Positions 36,857 through 40,446 of a DNA stretch of 40,446 nt are shown one piece after another. Positions within the stretch are counted from its first letter, which is position 1; every line of letters starts with the position of its first letter. Made by a program: the position numbers and the translations under genes. This stretch comes from Pseudomonadales bacterium (GTDB taxonomy: Bacteria; Pseudomonadota; Gammaproteobacteria; Pseudomonadales; Azotimanducaceae). The DNA lies in assembly GCA_028279305.1 (NCBI GenBank), contig JANQOA010000348.1, positions 1 through 40,446 on the forward strand, written 5' to 3'. Under the pieces are notes generated by a model. That model was not told where the DNA came from. It was given only the letters and a program-made list of their open reading frames with translations, and searched no databases.

Positions 36857-37086
36857 ACACAAAGCCGCTAGTGAGCGCGCAGTATACAATCAACTGCGGC
36901 ACGCTAACAAAAAAAAGTCCATACCCCACCGGCCAGGCGGCCCGCACCCAATCACTGTCACCACGGTGAGATTAAAGTCCGAACTACCCGGCACCGCACC
37001 CTGCAACACAGCCGTCAGGGTAACCTGTTGACGGTCCTGCGATTGCAAACAAGCAAAGGCGCCGGGCATTGCACAACCACGGATCC
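36857..37086. other. Upstream spacer of wzm
   Basis: These 230 bases together with the repeats at 37087-37264 make the gap between wzm and the tRNA. The part up to about 37050 shows no gene, no clear promoter and no strong hairpin. A weak fourth relative of the 39/40-base repeat may begin near 37054 (CAAAGGCGC followed by TTGCACAA). The promoter of the wzm operon must lie here or be shared with upstream transcription. Confidence 0.5.
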
Positions 37087-37194
37087 GTTAACTGAAGGCG
37101 CAACGTCTTGCCCACCCCCTGAACACGCCGATCAAAGGTGCGGTGTTTTGCCCAACCAGAAAAAAGCTGATCGAGGGTGCGACGTTTTGCCCAA
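37087..37194. repeat. Three degenerate direct repeats with a 39-40 base period
   Basis: Copies begin at 37087, 37127 and 37166 and are about 28-29 bases long. Each ends in a shared core of the form GGYGC followed after 3-5 bases by T(C/T)TTGCCCA. The second and third are the most alike, with matching GATC and GTTTTGCCCAA. Spacers are 10-12 bases of unrelated sequence. They lie between wzm and tRNA-Ile2. They are too few and too degenerate for a CRISPR array. Their origin and role are unknown. Confidence 0.65.
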
Positions 37195-37203
37195 AGGGCA
37201 AAA
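37185..37203. other. Perfect 8-base hairpin at the end of the repeat array
   Basis: TTTTGCCC (37185-37192) pairs with GGGCAAAA (37196-37203) around AAA. On the minus strand it lies downstream of the tRNA gene and of the two 31-base hairpin repeats. It could help end the tRNA transcript, but there is no extra T-run beyond the stem itself. Confidence 0.6.
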
Positions 37204-37264
37204 CTCGACAGAGCTCGCACGCAGTGCGAGATCACTCGACAGAGCTCGCGCTTCGCGCGAGATC
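37203..37264. repeat. Tandem pair of 31-base hairpin repeats
   Basis: Two exactly adjacent 31-base units (37203-37233 and 37234-37264) share ACTCGACAGAGCTCGC at one end and GCGAGATC at the other. Each folds into a 7-base stem with a three-base loop: CTCGCAC/GTGCGAG in the first, CTCGCGC/GCGCGAG in the second. One stem pair is changed on both sides (A-T to G-C), so pairing is kept while sequence and loop differ. They lie 3 bases past the 3' end of tRNA-Ile2 in the direction of its transcription. Confidence 0.8.
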
Positions 37265-37266
37265 AA

Positions 37267-37343
37267 TGGTGGGCCCACCAGGACTCGAACCTGGGACCAA
37301 TGGATTATGAGTCCACTGCTCTAACCAACTGAGCTATAGGCCC
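37267..37343 (-). tRNA. ileX: tRNA-Ile2 with CAU anticodon (lysidine-modified type)
   Basis: On the minus strand the 77-base gene folds as a complete cloverleaf. The acceptor 5' strand GGGCCTA pairs with TGGGCCC, the D-arm is GCTC...GAGC, the anticodon loop is CTCATAA and the T-arm CCAGG-TTCGAGT-CCTGG, and 3' CCA is encoded. The anticodon CAT with this body resembles E. coli ileX, which reads AUA after TilS converts C34 to lysidine. Its place beside rpoD also matches E. coli and Pseudomonas. It is not an initiator tRNA, since the three G-C pairs of the anticodon stem are absent. An elongator Met identity is a less likely alternative. Confidence 0.92.
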
Positions 37344-37359
37344 GGTACACCGGTAACAC

Positions 37360-37395
37360 GGTAAAGAAACACGGCCGGGATTTTACCACCGGCCG
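37360..37395 (-). terminator. Probable terminator after rpoD
   Basis: Read on the minus strand, CGGCCGG (37395-37389) pairs with CCGGCCG (37378-37372) across a 10-base loop. TGTTTCTTTA follows, a broken T-run. It sits about 20 bases after the rpoD stop and before tRNA-Ile2. Termination may be partial, letting some transcripts reach the tRNA. Confidence 0.6.
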
Positions 37396-37415
37396 GTTGC
37401 AGTAGAAGGGGCGGG

Positions 37416-39248
37416 TTAACCCCGGCCCATGCTTTCCATCCACTCATCCAGGAAGCTGCGCAGATGCTCCGAACGGCTGGGATGGCGCAGCTTGCGCAAC
37501 GCTTTGGCTTCAATCTGCCGGATGCGCTCGCGGGTAACATCAAACTGTTTGCCCACTTCTTCCAGCGTGTGGTCGGTGTTCATGTCAATCCCGAACCGCA
37601 TGCGCAGCACCTTGGCTTCCCGGGCCGTAAGACCGCCCAACACATCCTTGGTGGCTTCTTTCAGGCCTTCCCCGGTTGCCAGTTCCACCGGCGAGCCGAT
37701 GGTGGAGTCTTCGATAAAGTCGCCCAGATGGGAATCTTCGTCGTCGCCGATCGGCGTTTCCATGGAAATGGGTTCTTTGGCAATTTTCAGCACCCGACGC
37801 ACCTTGTCTTCGGGCATCTCCATGCGCTCTCCTAGCTCTTCCGGAGTGGGTTCGCGGCCCATTTCCTGCAGCATCTGGCGTGACACACGGTTCAGCTTGT
37901 TGATCGTTTCGATCATATGCACCGGGATGCGGATGGTGCGCGCCTGGTCGGCAATGGAACGGGTAATCGCCTGCCGGATCCACCAGGTGGCGTACGTGGA
38001 GAATTTGTACCCGCGCCGGTACTCAAATTTGTCCACCGCTTTCATCAGCCCGATATTGCCTTCCTGAATCAGGTCCAGAAATTGCAGACCTCGGTTGGTG
38101 TACTTCTTGGCAATAGAAATAACCAGCCGCAGATTGGCCTCCACCATATCTTTCTTGGCGCGCCGCGCTTTCGCCTCCCCCAGCGACATACGCCGGTTGA
38201 TTTCTTTGATCTCCATGACCGTAAGGTGGGTCTGCTTGCTCAGCACTTTCAGTTTCTTCTGGGCGCGCAGAATGTCCTCACGCTGATTGTCCAGCGCCTG
38301 GGAAAACTCCTTGTCTGCTTTAACCAGCTTGTTAATCCAGGTGACGCTGACTTCGTTACCCATATATTCCTTGCGGAATACATCCCGGGGCACCCGCGCC
38401 TGGCGTACCACCGACGTCAAAATGGAACGTTCATGGCGGCGCACCGTATCCAGGGCATTGCGCGCCATGTCGACAATTTCGTCGTAATGTTTCGGCACCA
38501 GCTTGAAACAGCAGAACGCCTCTCCCAGCTTGGCCAGCGCGGCTTCACCTTCCTTGCTGTTGCGGCCTTTTTCCGCAATCACCTTTTGCGTTCTGTTGTA
38601 CTGGCGCTTTAACGCGGAAAACCGTTTCTTGGCTTCTTCCGGGTCCGGCCCTTTGTTTTCCTCTTCGTCGTCATCATCGTCATTCGATGTGTCCGCACCT
38701 ACCTGGGTCGCTGCAGGGACGTGATCCGTGGGGTCCAGATAACCCACCAGCAGGTCCGCCAGCTTGTCCTCTTTGCTGACTTCCGCGTAGGTTTCCAGGA
38801 TGTATTCAACCGGCCCGGGGAAACACGCCAACGCCGTCAGCACATCACGAATGCCTTCTTCAATGCGCTTGGCAATGGCAATTTCACCTTCCCGGGTGAG
38901 CAGCTCCACGGTGCCCATTTCGCGCATGTACATACGCACGGGATCCGTTGTGCGGCCGGCTTCGGTTTCCACCGCAGCCAGCGCCGCAGCCGCTTCTTCC
39001 GCGGCCAGCTCATCCGCGGTGTTTTCTTCGTTGCTCAGCAGCTCATCGGCATCGGGCGCGGTTTCATAAACCGTGATGCCCATATCGTTGATCATGCGGA
39101 TGATGTCTTCGATCTGTTCCGGGTCGGAAATGTCATCAGGAAGATGATCATTTACCTCACCATAGGTCAGGAACCCCTGCTCCTTACCTTTGGCGATCAG
39201 TTCTTTCAGCCGTGACTGTTGCTGCGCTGTCGAGATTTGATTACTCAT
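37416..39248 (-). CDS. rpoD: RNA polymerase primary sigma factor (sigma-70)
   Basis: RpoD directs RNA polymerase to housekeeping promoters. The 610-residue product is full-length for the family. It has region 1.1 at the N-terminus, region 1.2 ([11 protein letters not shown]), an acidic Asp/Glu stretch within the non-conserved region, and region 2 ([16 protein letters not shown] and [12 protein letters not shown]). Region 3 follows, then region 4 with the helix-turn-helix [14 protein letters not shown]. The ATG at 39248 is clear. It lies downstream of dnaG in the usual macromolecular-synthesis order but with an unusually roomy 425-base spacer, so it probably has its own promoter. Confidence 0.99.
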   Translation of the reverse strand: MSNQISTAQQQSRLKELIAKGKEQGFLTYGEVNDHLPDDISDPEQIEDIIRMINDMGITVYETAPDADELLSNEENTADELAAEEAAAALAAVETEAGRTTDPVRMYMREMGTVELLTREGEIAIAKRIEEGIRDVLTALACFPGPVEYILETYAEVSKEDKLADLLVGYLDPTDHVPAATQVGADTSNDDDDDEEENKGPDPEEAKKRFSALKRQYNRTQKVIAEKGRNSKEGEAALAKLGEAFCCFKLVPKHYDEIVDMARNALDTVRRHERSILTSVVRQARVPRDVFRKEYMGNEVSVTWINKLVKADKEFSQALDNQREDILRAQKKLKVLSKQTHLTVMEIKEINRRMSLGEAKARRAKKDMVEANLRLVISIAKKYTNRGLQFLDLIQEGNIGLMKAVDKFEYRRGYKFSTYATWWIRQAITRSIADQARTIRIPVHMIETINKLNRVSRQMLQEMGREPTPEELGERMEMPEDKVRRVLKIAKEPISMETPIGDDEDSHLGDFIEDSTIGSPVELATGEGLKEATKDVLGGLTAREAKVLRMRFGIDMNTDHTLEEVGKQFDVTRERIRQIEAKALRKLRHPSRSEHLRSFLDEWMESMGRG

Positions 39249-39673
39249 AGTACCTCGAATCGAAAGTTGTATTTGCTACCTAAAACCTGGCACGCGCCTT
39301 GAGTGTGCAGCACTGGCCCGTAATTGGCCTCTTATCGCTGGGCATACACCTTTAAGCTATTAGACATGCCAGAAAGTCCGGGTTCATCTGGCCCACCATC
39401 CCCCGGGCTGTTTTAACCTTATTATCGATATGTCGCTTTCCGTGTGCAGGTTGAACTTAATCAACTATTTTGCCGATTATTATTTGCCGGCAGATGACCC
39501 GTATGTGGTGGGTCTACCCCCTCTTGGCCTGCCCGGTTGCCGGAATTATCCTCAGGCTGCGCGGGTTTCGAAGAGTATTAGTAGAAAGCAACTCCGTAAT
39601 ATAACAGTAATATGGGCATGTTGCAGCTGTTTTCAACGGTGTTTACCGCGGTCCATACGTCAGCATAGCCGGC
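39249..39673. other. rpoD-dnaG intergenic region
   Basis: This 425-base gap follows dnaG and precedes rpoD on the minus strand, so it should contain the rpoD promoter and possibly a dnaG terminator. The part from about 39425 to 39620 is more A/T-rich than its surroundings. I could not find a convincing -35/-10 pair or a T-tailed hairpin. A 100-codon open frame on the plus strand (39430-39732) has no family-like features, runs antisense into dnaG and is not called a gene. Confidence 0.5.
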
Positions 39674-40446
39674 TCATGAGCCCCGCAGCTGCCAATATTT
39701 GCGAAGTTCTTCAAGATTTGGGGTTTCCTTGAGGGAAGACAAGGCCGCTTTACGCTGTTGTGCCCGCAGCATCTGCCGCAGCCGGCCCATACCCTCAACA
39801 AAGCCGGCACGCTGGGCCTCAGGGTCGATTTCACTGGTTCTGCGCGCCCGCTGCAGCAATTTGGCGGCATCAGGATGATCGGACCAGCGCACGAGAATCT
39901 CTTCAGCATCAATCTGCTCAACGGTATGCCCGTTGTCACCGCCCCCGACGGTTTCGTCAATATATTTGATTATCTCCCCCAGTACGCCAAGGTGGCCCGC
40001 GTCCGCAACCAGTTCCGCACGGATGTCAGCAGGCACACCGCTCCACCACCCCGGCTGCTGCAGCACCAAGGTCAGCAGGCGGTCGGAGAGGTTGCTGATG
40101 CCGGGATTCAAAGGCGCACGACGCTGCGCAACCGCCTGCTGGGGCTGGCGGCCGGCACCGGTCAGATCCGCCATGCGCTGGCGTAACAGATCTTTTAACA
40201 ACCCTTCCTGCACCTTGGCGATATAAGGGTTCAGCAACCCCGCCAGTTTCGCCTGGCCGTCGAGGGTCTGTAGATCCAACCCTTCAGCAAGACGCGAAAA
40301 TAGCAACTCCAGGCCCGGGGCTGCATTATCCAGACACTGCTGGAAGGCCTGTTTGCCCTGAGCGCGCACCAGTGTGTCCGGATCTTCACCTTCCGGCAGG
40401 AATACAAACTTCAGCTGCCGGTGCTCGTTCAATACCGGCAGCGCAC
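39674..40446 (-). CDS. dnaG: DNA primase, C-terminal part (runs off the window edge)
   Basis: DnaG makes RNA primers at the replication fork. The visible 257 codons cover the end of the TOPRIM catalytic core, with the F-V-F-L-P-E-G-E-D-P-D-T-L-V-R motif close to the edge. A linker and the C-terminal helicase-binding domain follow, where primase docks on DnaB. The end K-E-T-P-N-L-E-E-L-R-K-Y-W-Q is normal in placement. The N-terminal zinc-binding and most RNA-polymerase domains lie beyond the window. rpoD follows on the same strand after 425 bases. Confidence 0.96.
   Translation of the reverse strand, partial: ALPVLNEHRQLKFVFLPEGEDPDTLVRAQGKQAFQQCLDNAAPGLELLFSRLAEGLDLQTLDGQAKLAGLLNPYIAKVQEGLLKDLLRQRMADLTGAGRQPQQAVAQRRAPLNPGISNLSDRLLTLVLQQPGWWSGVPADIRAELVADAGHLGVLGEIIKYIDETVGGGDNGHTVEQIDAEEILVRWSDHPDAAKLLQRARRTSEIDPEAQRAGFVEGMGRLRQMLRAQQRKAALSSLKETPNLEELRKYWQLRGS

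Noticed and set aside
36896-37040. A minus-strand frame upstream of wzm that reads like the beta-strand end of a larger protein
   Set aside because: It lacks a start, is interrupted by stops and matches no family I can name. Chance coding potential in GC-rich DNA is the simpler explanation.
37087-37264. Possible CRISPR array in the repeats next to the tRNA
   Set aside because: Only three copies, heavily degenerate, with spacers of 10-12 bases and no cas genes nearby.
37267-37343. tRNA-Ile2 as an integration site for the polysaccharide island
   Set aside because: I found no second copy of the tRNA 3' end elsewhere in the window and no integrase gene, so attachment-site evidence is missing.
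39430-39732. A 100-codon plus-strand open frame between rpoD and dnaG
   Set aside because: It runs antisense into dnaG, has many Cys/Arg/Ser in low-complexity order, no ribosome site and no recognisable domain.

Overview
The window reads as the chromosome of a gammaproteobacterium, probably a marine or other environmental one. The evidence is a gatCAB operon divergent from mreB-mreC (as in Pseudomonas-like genomes), a dnaG-rpoD-tRNA-Ile2(CAU) block (as in E. coli and Pseudomonas), a full-length group 1 sigma-70 factor, and a PEP-CTERM protein. I do not assign a genus.

Layout. (1) 1-5242: cell-shape genes mreC (5' part only, apparently with an ATT start codon) and mreB on the minus strand, divergent from gatC-gatA-gatB, the amidotransferase that makes Gln-tRNA and/or Asn-tRNA indirectly. 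(2) 5261-12194: mixed housekeeping genes. These are a two-CBS protein, a zinc-ribbon/OB-fold (DUF35) protein paired with an SCP2-type thiolase, a YfcE-like phosphodiesterase, a DUF1499 membrane protein, an SDR oxidoreductase, a small unknown protein, a single-chain class II glycyl-tRNA synthetase (unusual for this class of bacteria) and a GcvR-like double-ACT protein. (3) 12191-16104: envelope and secreted proteins, namely a metzincin-like lipoprotein, a YiaD/YfiB-type OmpA lipoprotein and a PEP-CTERM protein. (4) 16193-36856: a surface polysaccharide locus of 20 genes. (5) 36857-40446: a repeat-rich spacer, tRNA-Ile2, rpoD and the 3' part of dnaG.

The polysaccharide locus is the accessory heart of the window. 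It encodes GDP-fucose synthesis (gmd, fcl), two GT4 and four soluble GT2 glycosyltransferases, and an ABC-2 exporter (wzm/wzt). It also encodes a WaaL/Wzy-superfamily membrane protein, an AlgI-type MBOAT O-acetyltransferase with an SGNH partner, and a polyisoprenyl-phosphate glycosyltransferase overlapping a small SMR-like flippase. A GT-C-like membrane protein may complete that last module. Three methyltransferases are present, one an FkbM domain carried on a long predicted coiled coil. Next to wzt lies a methyltransferase / P-loop protein pair. A reasonable model is synthesis of a fucose-containing O-antigen or exopolysaccharide on undecaprenyl phosphate, export by Wzm/Wzt, ligation, and decoration by acetylation, methylation and side-chain glycosylation. 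The combination of coiled-coil methyltransferase, methyltransferase and P-loop protein recalls, in split form, the WbdD chain-terminating methyltransferase/kinase of E. coli O9a. That is the best candidate here for a new system, but the exporter ATPase lacks the C-terminal glycan-binding domain used in the classical case. Gene orientation in the locus is mosaic (three plus-strand blocks inside minus-strand runs), which suggests stepwise assembly.
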